15,819 nucleotides of DNA, from positions 1 through 15,819 of the forward strand of contig JAACEH010000003.1 of assembly GCA_011682595.1 (NCBI GenBank). The letters are read 5' to 3'. The DNA is from Anaerolineaceae bacterium. GTDB lineage: Bacteria > Planctomycetota > Phycisphaerae > FEN-1346 > JAACEH01. A program made the position numbers and the translations under genes. This document shows, piece by piece, positions 5,853 through 13,164 of this stretch (the stretch's first letter is position 1; each line of letters opens with the position of its first letter). A model generated the notes under the pieces. The model made no database searches and was not told the origin of the DNA. It worked only from the letters and a program-made list of their open reading frames with translations.

Positions 5853-7958
5853 ATGCGAACAGGCCTGACAATTCTGTCCTTGGCTCTGGCGGCGCTGCTC
5901 TGCCGCCAGGCACAGGGCCAGTCCGAGCGCTGGCTGGTTCCCGAGGCTACGGTCCGGCGGACGGTGACCTGCCAGCCGGCAAAGACTTCGTTGCCCGGCG
6001 ACGACGTAGCGGTGGCGACCTTCTTCACCGGCGGCAAGGCGGCTCCGGGGGGCAAGGATCTTCGCGTTTTCGCGGTGGGGCGGCCGGTGCGCCCCGTGGC
6101 CCACCGGGTCCTGATGACCGGGCCGGGCGATCGGCTGCGCGTGGCCTTCGCCACGCCTCGGGGAGCGAGCAGGTTTCACATTTACTACGGCAATCCAAAG
6201 GCCGAGGCCCCGAGCGGCAAGCTCCAGATCCGCCGCGGTCTGCTCTACGAGGTTCGCCGCGGCGAGGCGGCCAACGCCCGCAGGGTCGAGCAGATCGAGC
6301 GGGCCTTCTCCCGGGCCGCGCCCCAGGGGGCGGCGATGGTCGACAGCATCTTCTTCGGCTTCAATCCCTTCGGTCCGAGCCGGGGCTTCATCTCGCGGTT
6401 CACCGGCTACCTGGACGTGCGCGAGAGCGGCCGGTACCGCATCGCGACGACCAGCGACGATTGCTCGTTCGTCCTGATCGACGACAAGCTGGTCGTCAAG
6501 TGGCCCGGGGTGCACGGTGCGGTGGCCGACGCCCGGCACAACGCACCGATTCGCCTGGACCGCGGCCTGCACAAGATCACCTACTGGCATGCCCAGGGCG
6601 GCGGGGGCACTGTGGCCGAGGCGGCATGGCTGCGGCCGGGCAGTAGACGGTACGCTGTCATTCCCAAGGGGGCCTTTGCCCCGATTGCGATCGCCGAACT
6701 CGGCGACGTGCGATTCAAGGGCGCCCGCATCAGCCCGGACTTTTACGCCACGCGGGCCGGGGAGGCGTTCTACAACAATTTCTATCCTATCCGCATGGAG
6801 TTCGAGAACCGGACCGTCCCGGCCGACAATCCCGACCTGAAGTACCGTTGGGATTTCGGCGACGGCCAGACCTCGACGCGGATCAGCCCCAGCCATATCT
6901 ACCTGCGGCACGGAACATTCAAGGTCAAGCTCACGGTTACCTGGGGCCCCCAGAAGGCCGAACTGACCAATCGGGTGGTCGTGGAGCGGAACTGGTGGAT
7001 GCAGTCGCTCAACAAGCTCGAAGGTCGCCACGGGTACGCCCGTCAGGTCGCCAGGTACGATCTGGCCAAACTGGATGCCGCGTCGCTTTCCCGCGCCATC
7101 GACCTGTTTGCGAAAGTCCAGATGCAGGAGCAGCGTCAGCGGGCCCTCGAAACCCTGGTCTTCAAAGTCGCCGGGGCGAGTGACCAGGAGATGCTGAAGC
7201 GGACCGCGGAACTGGTCGGCCTGTACCGCGACGCGGGCCGCTATGACGACGCCCTGCGAGCCTGCCGGCGTGCCGAGAGTCGGCTGTCCGGGGCCGGCCC
7301 TCGGGCGAAAGTGATCATCGCGGCGGCGAGGATAATGCTTGATGATCAGAACAAGGCGACCGAGGCGGAAAAGGAGTTTCGCCGCGTGCTGAAGAACCGC
7401 GGCGGCGTGGCCCGGCTGCTGCTCCGCGAGGCGCAGATTGGCCTGGGCGACGTGGCCTGTCGGCGAGGGGATGCCGAGGCGGCAAGGAAGGCCTTTGGCG
7501 TCGCCGAAAAGACTCGCCCCGCCGGGTGGCAAGCCCGCAGAAATGCTGTGTTGCGGGCTTCGTCTCTGGCCCGCTACGTTGAAGAGTACATCCGCACGCG
7601 CGATCTGGAGGCTGCGCGGGAGTACCTGCGGACATGGTACCACGAGTTTCCGTCGGAGCGTCTCAAGGGACAGGCGCCGCTGCTCGAGGCGCGGCTGCAC
7701 GTGGCCGGCAAGCAGTACCGGCGGGCGGTGCAGGTGGTCGAGCAACTGTTCGCTCTGAATCCCGAGAGCCCGTTCATGCCGCAGGCCCTTCTTGTCGGTG
7801 TGGAGGCCAATCTGCAACTGAACCGTCGCGATGCGGCGCGAAAGATGCTGCGCCTGATCGTCGACGACTACCCGGAGTTCGCCCGGCACAAGGAGGCCGT
7901 CGAGATGCTCAAGAGACTTGGCGGCTCGGCGGACTCTCCCGCCCCCGATTCACCTTGA
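5853..7958 (+). CDS. Secreted multidomain protein: DUF2341-like, PA14-like, PKD and helical-repeat regions
   Basis: A 701-residue exported protein. A signal peptide (MRTGLTILSLALAALLC, cleavage near residues 20-23) is followed by a beta-rich region (about 30-135) resembling DUF2341-type modules (FHIYYGNPKAE). A PA14-like region (about 145-272) contains FTGYLDVRESGRYRIATTSDD, VLIDDKLVV and a DRGLHKITYWHAQGGGG segment. A PKD domain lies at about 293-378, with the diagnostic YRWDFGDGQTST and the HIYLRHGTFKVKLTV segment. The rest (380-690) is helical and reads like degenerate TPR repeats (LYRDAGRYDDALRACRRAE, AGKQYRRAVQVVEQLFALNP). PA14 and PKD modules usually bind glycans or proteins, and the repeats suggest protein contacts. 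No catalytic motif was seen. The start is set by GGAGG (5842-5846), 6 bases upstream, and by the signal peptide. The longer reading frame from 5607 would run over the divergent HAD gene. Domain limits are estimated by eye. Confidence 0.85.
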   Translation: MRTGLTILSLALAALLCRQAQGQSERWLVPEATVRRTVTCQPAKTSLPGDDVAVATFFTGGKAAPGGKDLRVFAVGRPVRPVAHRVLMTGPGDRLRVAFATPRGASRFHIYYGNPKAEAPSGKLQIRRGLLYEVRRGEAANARRVEQIERAFSRAAPQGAAMVDSIFFGFNPFGPSRGFISRFTGYLDVRESGRYRIATTSDDCSFVLIDDKLVVKWPGVHGAVADARHNAPIRLDRGLHKITYWHAQGGGGTVAEAAWLRPGSRRYAVIPKGAFAPIAIAELGDVRFKGARISPDFYATRAGEAFYNNFYPIRMEFENRTVPADNPDLKYRWDFGDGQTSTRISPSHIYLRHGTFKVKLTVTWGPQKAELTNRVVVERNWWMQSLNKLEGRHGYARQVARYDLAKLDAASLSRAIDLFAKVQMQEQRQRALETLVFKVAGASDQEMLKRTAELVGLYRDAGRYDDALRACRRAESRLSGAGPRAKVIIAAARIMLDDQNKATEAEKEFRRVLKNRGGVARLLLREAQIGLGDVACRRGDAEAARKAFGVAEKTRPAGWQARRNAVLRASSLARYVEEYIRTRDLEAAREYLRTWYHEFPSERLKGQAPLLEARLHVAGKQYRRAVQVVEQLFALNPESPFMPQALLVGVEANLQLNRRDAARKMLRLIVDDYPEFARHKEAVEMLKRLGGSADSPAPDSP

Positions 7959-7982
7959 CAGTTGGCGTTTTTGCGATTTAAT
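7955..7982 (+). promoter_or_regulatory. Sigma70-type promoter for the YrdC-phosphatase gene
   Basis: TTGACA at 7955-7960, a 16-base spacer, then TTTAAT at 7977-7982 (5 of 6). The -35 box contains the TGA stop of the preceding gene (7956-7958). The predicted start near 7989 rules out the ATG at 7981 as translation start. Confidence 0.75.
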
Positions 7983-8031
7983 GGTTTGCGGCGTCACACG
8001 TCCTGAATCAACGGAGTTCGTGTTCAGCACA

Positions 8032-9174
8032 ATGCAGACCCGTATCGTTAAATGCTCGCCGGAAAACGACTTGGAATCGGTGTGCCGGGAGGCGGCCGCC
8101 TTGTTGCGCGAGGGCCAACCGGTGGTCTTCCCGACCGAGACGGTTTATGGCGTCGCTGCCTCGGCGGCCAGTCGCGAGGCCATCGACCAACTGCGTCAGG
8201 CCAAGGGCCGTCCGCAGGGCAAGCCCTTCACCGTTCACGTCGCAACCCCTTCTGATGCAGAGGCTTACGTTGACACCCTGTCGCGGATCGCCCGGCGGTT
8301 CCTGCAGAAAACGTGGCCCGGGCCGCTGACGCTGATCCTCGATGCCCCGAAGGTCTTCGACCCGCAGTTGTGGCGCAGCCGGGCCGAACAGATTCTTCCC
8401 CCCATTCCGGAATTGGTTTATCATGACGGAGCGGTCGGCTTGCGATGCCCGGCCTGCGACGTGGCTGGTCGGATTCTCCGGGAGGCCGGCCTTCCGGTGG
8501 TCGCTTCCAGTGCCAATCGCGTGGGGCAGCCGCCGCCCTACGACGCAGCGCAGGCGGTAAGCGAACTGAATGGCCGCGTGCCGCTGATCATCGACGCCGG
8601 GGCGACGCGATATTCCGCACCGAGCACCATCGTCCGCGTCCGCGGCGACCAGTGGAAGGTGCTCCGCGAGGGAGTGCTCTCCGAGCGCTACCTGGAGAAG
8701 CTGCTGAGCATGACCCTGCTGTTTGTCTGCACGGGCAACAGTTGTCGCAGCCCGATGGCCGAGGCCCTGGCCAAGGTCGAAGTGGCCCGGCGGCTGGGCT
8801 GCGAAATCGACCAACTGGAGTCCGAGCACGGCATCAAGGTGATCTCCGCGGGGGTTTTTGCTCCGCCGGGACGCGATGCCTCCGAGGAGGCGCGGGCCGA
8901 GGCCCGAAAGCGCGGCGGCAACCTGGACGAACATCGAACCAGCCCGCTGTCGGCCGAGAGAATTCGCGAAGCCGACGCCGTGTTCTGCATGACCTTGTCG
9001 CACCGCGAGTCGGTTCTGGACCTGGCCCCCGATGCTTCGGAGAAGGTGTTTCTGCTTGATCCCGAGGGGCTGGAGATCCAGGACCCCCTGGGTGGCGGAC
9101 CCGAACGGTACGAGAAATGTGCCGCCCAGATTCAGGCGGCCATCACAAGACGCGTGGAGGAACGCTTCGCATGA
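8032..9174 (+). CDS. YrdC/Sua5 threonylcarbamoyl-AMP synthase domain fused to low-molecular-weight phosphatase
   Basis: A 380-residue two-domain fusion. Residues 1-222 are a YrdC domain: FPTETVYGVAA (33-43), KGRPQGKPFTVHVA (58-71), VVASSANRVGQP and PSTIVRV...VLREG. These enzymes make threonylcarbamoyl-AMP from threonine, bicarbonate and ATP for the t6A37 modification of ANN-decoding tRNAs. The extra C-terminal Sua5 domain of archaeal/yeast forms is absent. Residues 227-380 are a low-molecular-weight phosphatase: the P-loop FVCTGNSCRSPMAEAL has nucleophile C233 and R239, and the DPLGGGPERY segment has the general acid D351. It looks more like bacterial YwlE (DPFGG) than Wzb-type enzymes. S237 replaces the threonine that YwlE uses to select phosphoarginine, so the substrate is open. 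The linker is only a few residues. The start is uncertain (ATG 8032 or GTG 8020, neither with a perfect ribosome site). It overlaps rpiB by ATGA. Confidence 0.92.
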   Translation: MQTRIVKCSPENDLESVCREAAALLREGQPVVFPTETVYGVAASAASREAIDQLRQAKGRPQGKPFTVHVATPSDAEAYVDTLSRIARRFLQKTWPGPLTLILDAPKVFDPQLWRSRAEQILPPIPELVYHDGAVGLRCPACDVAGRILREAGLPVVASSANRVGQPPPYDAAQAVSELNGRVPLIIDAGATRYSAPSTIVRVRGDQWKVLREGVLSERYLEKLLSMTLLFVCTGNSCRSPMAEALAKVEVARRLGCEIDQLESEHGIKVISAGVFAPPGRDASEEARAEARKRGGNLDEHRTSPLSAERIREADAVFCMTLSHRESVLDLAPDASEKVFLLDPEGLEIQDPLGGGPERYEKCAAQIQAAITRRVEERFA

Positions 9175-9683
9175 AGATTGCAATCGGCAGCGATCATCGA
9201 GGGTTTCATGCCAAACAGTCGATCACACAAGTGCTGACCCAAATGGGTCACGACGTTACCGACTACGGAACGCACAGCGACCACTCGACCGATTACCCGG
9301 ACTTCGCGGTGCCGGTCTGCCTGGCCGTTTCCGGAGACGAGGCCGAGCGCGGCGTACTGCTCTGCGGGTCGGGCATCGGCATGTGCATGACGGCCAACAA
9401 GGTCAAGGGCATCCGGGCCGCCTTGTGCCACGATGAGTTGACGGCCGAAATGAGCCGGCGGCACAACGACGCCAACATCCTCTGTCTGGCCGCCGACTTG
9501 TTGGGCGACGAGTTGATGCGCCGCATGGTGGAGATATGGATGGCCACCGAGTTCGAGGGCGGCCGGCACGAGCGGCGGGTCAGGAAGATCATGAAAATCG
9601 AGCAGCAGGGCCTGGAACAGTTCAAGCCCAAGGAGAAGCCGCTGCAGTCCCATGCCAGAACGCCGAGGGGGAAAAAGAGCTGA
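9171..9683 (+). CDS. rpiB: Ribose-5-phosphate isomerase B
   Basis: A 170-residue enzyme interconverting ribose 5-phosphate and ribulose 5-phosphate in the non-oxidative pentose phosphate pathway. MKIAIGSDHRGFHAK opens the family fold (D8, H9). The DYPDFA motif and the catalytic base C65 in LLCGSGIGMCMTANKVKGIRAALC are present, as is H98 in SRRHNDANILCL, which opens the sugar ring in characterised enzymes. The last 25 or so residues form a basic, probably disordered extension beyond the usual 145-150-residue length. Its ATG overlaps the stop codon of the fusion gene (ATGA at 9171-9174), and GGAGG at 9156-9160 lies 10 bases upstream, which decides the start over the earlier in-frame option at 9117. 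Related sugar isomerases (allose, galactose types) share this fold, so specificity is inferred. Confidence 0.95.
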   Translation: MKIAIGSDHRGFHAKQSITQVLTQMGHDVTDYGTHSDHSTDYPDFAVPVCLAVSGDEAERGVLLCGSGIGMCMTANKVKGIRAALCHDELTAEMSRRHNDANILCLAADLLGDELMRRMVEIWMATEFEGGRHERRVRKIMKIEQQGLEQFKPKEKPLQSHARTPRGKKS

Positions 9684-9711
9684 GCCGGTGGAAGTGACGG
9701 ACGGAACAATG

Positions 9712-9745
9712 CGGCCCTCGCCGATAGAGGCGGGGGCCGATTATT
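9712..9745. terminator. Bidirectional intrinsic terminator between rpiB and trkA
   Basis: An 11-bp stem (9712-9722 with 9729-9739, one G-T wobble) around the loop GATAGA lies in the convergent gap. On the plus strand it is followed by ATTATTAT, and on the minus strand by a shorter T-rich run. A competing hairpin using the CGCCCCC at 9757-9763 is possible. Confidence 0.65.
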
Positions 9746-9768
9746 ATGCGCGAATCGCCCCCGGCCGG

Positions 9769-10452
9769 TCACTGCGGCAGGCGGGCCAGGTTCTCGGTCG
9801 CTCCGACCAGCACGAGAATGTCGTCCGGCCTGATCACCGTGTCGGCCATCGGAACGTCGATCACCTGTTCCTCGACCGTCTCTTCGCCCTGTGCCCGGAC
9901 GGCGCTGACCTGCTTCTTGATGGCCACCAGGTTGACCTTGTACTTCTTGCGGAGGTCGATCTGGGCGAGTGTCTTGTTGTGGAACGGCTTCGGGGCCTTG
10001 ACCTGCATCAGGCTGTGGCCTTCGCTGAGTTCGACGAACTCCATGATGTGCGGGTTCGACAGCTGTCGCCCCAGCCGCACGGCGCTCTCGTCCTCGGGGC
10101 TGATGACCTGGTCGGCGCCGATGCGGTGAAGAATCTTCGACTGGATCGGCGTGCTGGCCCGGCTGATGACCAGGCGGATGCCGAGCTCTTTCAGCGTGGC
10201 CGTGGCCAGGGCGTTGGCCTCGAACTGCTCGCCGATGGTCACGATGGCCGCGTCCACCTTTTCGATGCCCTGGGACTTCAGCGAGGCCGCGTCCGTGGCG
10301 TCCAGCCGTACGGCCAGGGCCACCTCGTCGCGGACCTCCTCGATCATCTGCTGCCGCATGTCGATGGCAATGACCTCGTGCCCGTGCTCGGTCAGGCTCG
10401 AGGCCAGGCGACGTCCAAACCGCCCGAGACCTATAATCGCAAAACGTTTCAT
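9769..10452 (-). CDS. TrkA/KtrA-type potassium uptake regulatory subunit (RCK domains)
   Basis: A 227-residue cytoplasmic regulator. The N-terminal RCK_N Rossmann domain begins MKRFAIIGLGRFGRRLA with the dinucleotide-binding GLGRFG (8-13) and an acidic residue D31 at the end of the second strand, fitting NAD(H) or ATP/ADP binding. The KVDAAIVTIGEQFEAN and ADQVISPEDESAVRLG stretches are typical. Residues from about 140 onward form an RCK_C ligand-binding domain, including the DDILVLVG motif near the end. A single RCK_N/RCK_C pair is the KtrA layout, whereas E. coli TrkA has two. It gates the membrane subunit encoded just upstream (18-base gap). The start is supported by GAGGTGGG close to the ATG. 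It shares the terminator with rpiB. Confidence 0.95.
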   Translation of the reverse strand: MKRFAIIGLGRFGRRLASSLTEHGHEVIAIDMRQQMIEEVRDEVALAVRLDATDAASLKSQGIEKVDAAIVTIGEQFEANALATATLKELGIRLVISRASTPIQSKILHRIGADQVISPEDESAVRLGRQLSNPHIMEFVELSEGHSLMQVKAPKPFHNKTLAQIDLRKKYKVNLVAIKKQVSAVRAQGEETVEEQVIDVPMADTVIRPDDILVLVGATENLARLPQ

Positions 10453-10470
10453 CTTCCCACCTCTTCTTGG

Positions 10471-12426
10471 TTAGCCGATGGCCACGTTTTCGGTTGCGTA
10501 CTCGTACTTGACGTCCCGCACCCCGAGGGGCAGGGCGATAAACAGAGTCAGGGGGCCTACGCGGCCGATGAACATCACCACTATGATAAGCAGCCGGCCC
10601 AGGCGGTTCAACTCTCCTGTCACCCCGGTGCTCAATCCCACGGTGCCGAAGGCGCTGGTCGTTTCGAACAGCACGTCCAGAAAAGAGAGTTCGGCCTGGG
10701 CCACCGATAGAACCATCGTGGCCAGCGTGACCACGGCCACGCCGAGGGTCATGATCACCAGGCTTCTCAGGAAAATGTTCTGCGGGATCGTTCTGCGGAA
10801 AGCCTGTGTCTTGGCCCGGTTGCGCAACAGGCTCCAGATGCCGCAAACCACCACGGCCAGGGTGGCCGTCTTGATGCCACCGCCGGTCGAGCCGGGGCTG
10901 GCCCCGATGAACATCAGGACAATGGTCAGGAACTTGCTGCTGTCGGTCAGTTCGCCGGTCGGCACGGTGTTAAAGCCCGCCGTCCGAGCCGTCACGCTCT
11001 GGAACCACGCATAGCTCATCCGGTGCCAGAGGCCGGTCTGCGACATGTAAGGTCTTTCGGCGACCGGCGTGTCGGTGTGGAGCATGTTGGGCAGGGTTTC
11101 GAAAAAGACGAACAGAACGATGCCCAGAACCAACAGCGTAACGGTCGTCAGCAGAACGAGCTTGGCCTGCAGGGTCAGCCGGCGGCGATCCAGTTCCGGC
11201 CGCGGCCGTCCGCCTCGCAGGCGGGTCAGCAGCCGGCGCAGGTGGCAGCGCCCGATTCGGGCCAGGTTGTAGATGACCAGGAAACCGAGGCCGCCGGCAA
11301 TGATCAGGGCGGGGAAGACGCCGTTGACCTGCCAACTGTTGCGGTAGTGTTGCAGGCTCGTATCGTACAGGCAGAAACCGGCGTTGCAGAAAGCGCTGAC
11401 CGAGTGGAACACACTGGCGAAGGCCCGCTGCGAGGTGGTCATGCCGGCGTCGTCCCACAGGCTCCACAGAGACCAGACGCCGAAGGCTTCGAAAATCGCC
11501 GTGGAGAACAGGATGAACACCAGGATGCGGCCGATGCGTATGGATTGCGTCGGACTGACCACGTCGTGCATCACGGCGTTTTCGCGGAAGCCGAGACTTC
11601 GCCACAAGAGGATTGCAAAAAGGGCCCCGAAGGTCATGATGCCGAGGCCGCCCAGTTGGATCAGCACCAGGATGACCGTCTGGCCGAAGAGCGACCAATA
11701 GCCGCCGGTAGATTCAACGATCAGCCCGGTCACGCAGACGGCGCTGGTGGCGGTAAACAGGGCCGTCGTGAAACTGGCCGACGGCGCCTTGGCGGCGCTG
11801 ACCTTGTCGATCGGGACCAGTTCATTTCCCCGCCCGGACTGGATCACCGCCCTGTGACCATCGGTGCCCAGGATGTTGCCGCGGACAGTCCGCGAGCCGC
11901 TGTCGTCTTGGATCGTGATCCGTCGGCTGGTCGCCTCGGGCAGCATCAACAACCCCGTGCCGAGCATGACCATGATCAGGAAGCTGGAGACGAAAATCTG
12001 TGCCGGACGAAAGCGGCTGGTCGAGACGGCGCGCATCAGCTCGGTGCCGCGAATAATCAGGAACAGCACCACCGCGACCTGGCAGGAGGCCTTCGCGTAT
12101 GGCATCTTGTCGCCGATATCCGAAAAGACAATGGCCACAATCGTCAGCACGAAAACGCCGATCAGGGCGAACTCGTACCAGGTTGCCCTCAGGTGCCCCA
12201 GCCTGTTGAGCGACCAGCAGAACCGCAGGATGGAATGGCTGATGAAAAAAAGAATGACCAGTACTTGGAGGGCCACGAGCGCCTGGTCGGCCAGGCCGTG
12301 TGGCCGGAAACCGTAGTCGCCGGCCAGGGCGCCGAAAGCCGTCAGGCTGGCCAGCACTGTTGCCAGTCGCAAACGCGACGCTCTCTCGTCCTGCAGGCCT
12401 CCTGGTTTGCCGCCTTTGCTTTTCAT
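10471..12426 (-). CDS. TrkH/KtrB-type potassium transporter with extra N-terminal membrane region and an insertion
   Basis: A 651-residue membrane protein, longer than KtrB (about 450) or TrkH (about 480). The four pore repeats are clear by their filter loops: TSAVCVTGL (G234), SAFCNAGF (G350), TARTAGFNTV (G484) and TSAFGTVGLS (G597). The typical PGSTGGGIKT segment lies at 511-520. Residues 20-135 add about four hydrophobic helices before the first pore repeat. Between the first M1 helix (ending near 163) and its filter loop lies an insertion of about 50 residues (167-217) that looks beta-rich and soluble (VRGNILGTDGHRAVIQ). In normal family members this loop is very short. It should face outside the cytoplasmic membrane. 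The protein forms the K+ path, probably as a dimer gated by the adjacent TrkA-like subunit. hisI lies 78 bases upstream with no visible terminator. Confidence 0.94.
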   Translation of the reverse strand: MKSKGGKPGGLQDERASRLRLATVLASLTAFGALAGDYGFRPHGLADQALVALQVLVILFFISHSILRFCWSLNRLGHLRATWYEFALIGVFVLTIVAIVFSDIGDKMPYAKASCQVAVVLFLIIRGTELMRAVSTSRFRPAQIFVSSFLIMVMLGTGLLMLPEATSRRITIQDDSGSRTVRGNILGTDGHRAVIQSGRGNELVPIDKVSAAKAPSASFTTALFTATSAVCVTGLIVESTGGYWSLFGQTVILVLIQLGGLGIMTFGALFAILLWRSLGFRENAVMHDVVSPTQSIRIGRILVFILFSTAIFEAFGVWSLWSLWDDAGMTTSQRAFASVFHSVSAFCNAGFCLYDTSLQHYRNSWQVNGVFPALIIAGGLGFLVIYNLARIGRCHLRRLLTRLRGGRPRPELDRRRLTLQAKLVLLTTVTLLVLGIVLFVFFETLPNMLHTDTPVAERPYMSQTGLWHRMSYAWFQSVTARTAGFNTVPTGELTDSSKFLTIVLMFIGASPGSTGGGIKTATLAVVVCGIWSLLRNRAKTQAFRRTIPQNIFLRSLVIMTLGVAVVTLATMVLSVAQAELSFLDVLFETTSAFGTVGLSTGVTGELNRLGRLLIIVVMFIGRVGPLTLFIALPLGVRDVKYEYATENVAIG

Positions 12427-12504
12427 AGGCTCACAGTGGACTCCTGCCGTCGTCGCCGTGACACTTACCCCGGGCCAGCCTCTGCGGATCCGCCGGCCGG
12501 CAGC

Positions 12505-12894
12505 CTACTGCTTCTTGTAGACCTCATCGGGGTCGAAAAGCTTCTCGCCTTCTTCGACCCACCGCCCATCGCGCAGATGCCAACTGAAACAACTGCGATA
12601 CCCGGTGTGGCAGGCGCCGCCGGTCTGGTTGACCCGGATTCGCAGCACGTCTTTGTCGCAGTCGGTGCTGATCGAGACCACCGCCTGCGTGTGGCCGCTC
12701 GATTCGCCCTTCATCCAGTATTTGCCGCGGCTGCGGCTCCAGAAATGAGTCTTGCCCGTTTCAACCGTCGACTTCAGACTCGCGGCGTTCATCCAGGCGA
12801 CCATCAGCAACTCGCCGCTGGTGGCGTCCTGCACCACGGCTGGAATCAGACCCTGGGCATCGAATTTCAACTGGCCTGTCGCATCGTCCAACAT
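12505..12894 (-). CDS. hisI: Phosphoribosyl-AMP cyclohydrolase
   Basis: A 129-residue enzyme of histidine biosynthesis (third step), opening the adenine ring of PR-AMP. The family signature VAWMNAASLKSTVETGKTHFWSRSR is followed by KGESSGHTQ. The Mg-binding aspartates D78, D80 and D82 are in STDCDKD, and the zinc cysteines are C79, C95 and C102 (ACHTGYRSCF). It is the stand-alone cyclohydrolase without the HisE pyrophosphohydrolase domain. The start at 12894 is chosen because GGGAAGG lies 8 bases upstream and the family begins here. The open frame continues to 13197, but that extension covers a promoter and repeats and has no protein-like character. No other his gene is nearby. Confidence 0.95.
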   Translation of the reverse strand: MLDDATGQLKFDAQGLIPAVVQDATSGELLMVAWMNAASLKSTVETGKTHFWSRSRGKYWMKGESSGHTQAVVSISTDCDKDVLRIRVNQTGGACHTGYRSCFSWHLRDGRWVEEGEKLFDPDEVYKKQ

Positions 12895-12949
12895 CTTTAA
12901 AACCTTCCCTGATATGCTCGCTCTCGTGCCCTGTGGCACACCGGAACCG

Positions 12950-12978
12950 ATTATAGCCGCGGACCGAGGGGCTGACCA
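12950..12978 (-). promoter_or_regulatory. Sigma70-type promoter of hisI
   Basis: On the minus strand TGGTCA (12973-12978, 4 of 6 matches to TTGACA) is followed after exactly 17 bases by a perfect TATAAT (12950-12955). The predicted start near 12943 gives a leader of about 49 bases. It may also drive the trkH-trkA genes downstream. Confidence 0.65.
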
Positions 12979-12999
12979 TTGTTTTTCAAATCGCAACCG

Positions 13000-13008
13000 C
13001 CCCCCCCC
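13000..13008. repeat. C9 homopolymer tract
   Basis: Nine consecutive cytosines within a longer C-rich stretch (12998-13016), about 22 bases upstream of the hisI -35 box. Such a run can slip during replication or sequencing. No coding frame depends on it. Confidence 0.8.
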
Positions 13009-13042
13009 GCCCCGCCTTGGGTGGGTGCACGTCAAGTTTGTA

Positions 13043-13076
13043 GATAGCGGGGTGCCATGGTCTGGCGCAGCCAGGC
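13043..13076 (-). repeat. Hairpin-plus-tail repeat, unit 1 (inverted orientation)
   Basis: Read on the minus strand: an outer stem CATGG/CCATG, a C/A mismatch, an inner stem CTGGC/GCCAG with triloop TGC, then the tail GCACCCC. The same layout recurs at 13100-13134 and 13165-13201 with different stem bases. Confidence 0.75.
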
Positions 13077-13099
13077 CATGACGAACGGCCGGAAGATAA

Positions 13100-13134
13100 T
13101 CACGGCCTGACCTTCGGTCAGACCGTGGCACCCA
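13100..13134 (+). repeat. Hairpin-plus-tail repeat, unit 2
   Basis: On the plus strand: an outer stem CACGG/CCGTG, a C/A mismatch, an inner stem CTGACC/GGTCAG with triloop TTC, then the tail GCACCCACG. With unit 1 it forms a larger inverted repeat (13051-13064 against 13119-13132, one mismatch). Confidence 0.75.
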
Positions 13135-13164
13135 CGCAAAGTGTGCCTCAGGCCAACCGTCGCG

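Noticed and set aside
9293..10846. A 517-codon minus-strand open frame over rpiB, trkA and trkH
   Set aside because: It crosses the convergent terminator and three real genes and has low-complexity Gly/Arg/Pro content.
11023..12900. A 625-codon plus-strand open frame over trkH and hisI
   Set aside because: It runs antisense through two well-conserved genes. Its composition (Gln/Asp/Arg-rich) is typical of a reverse-strand shadow.
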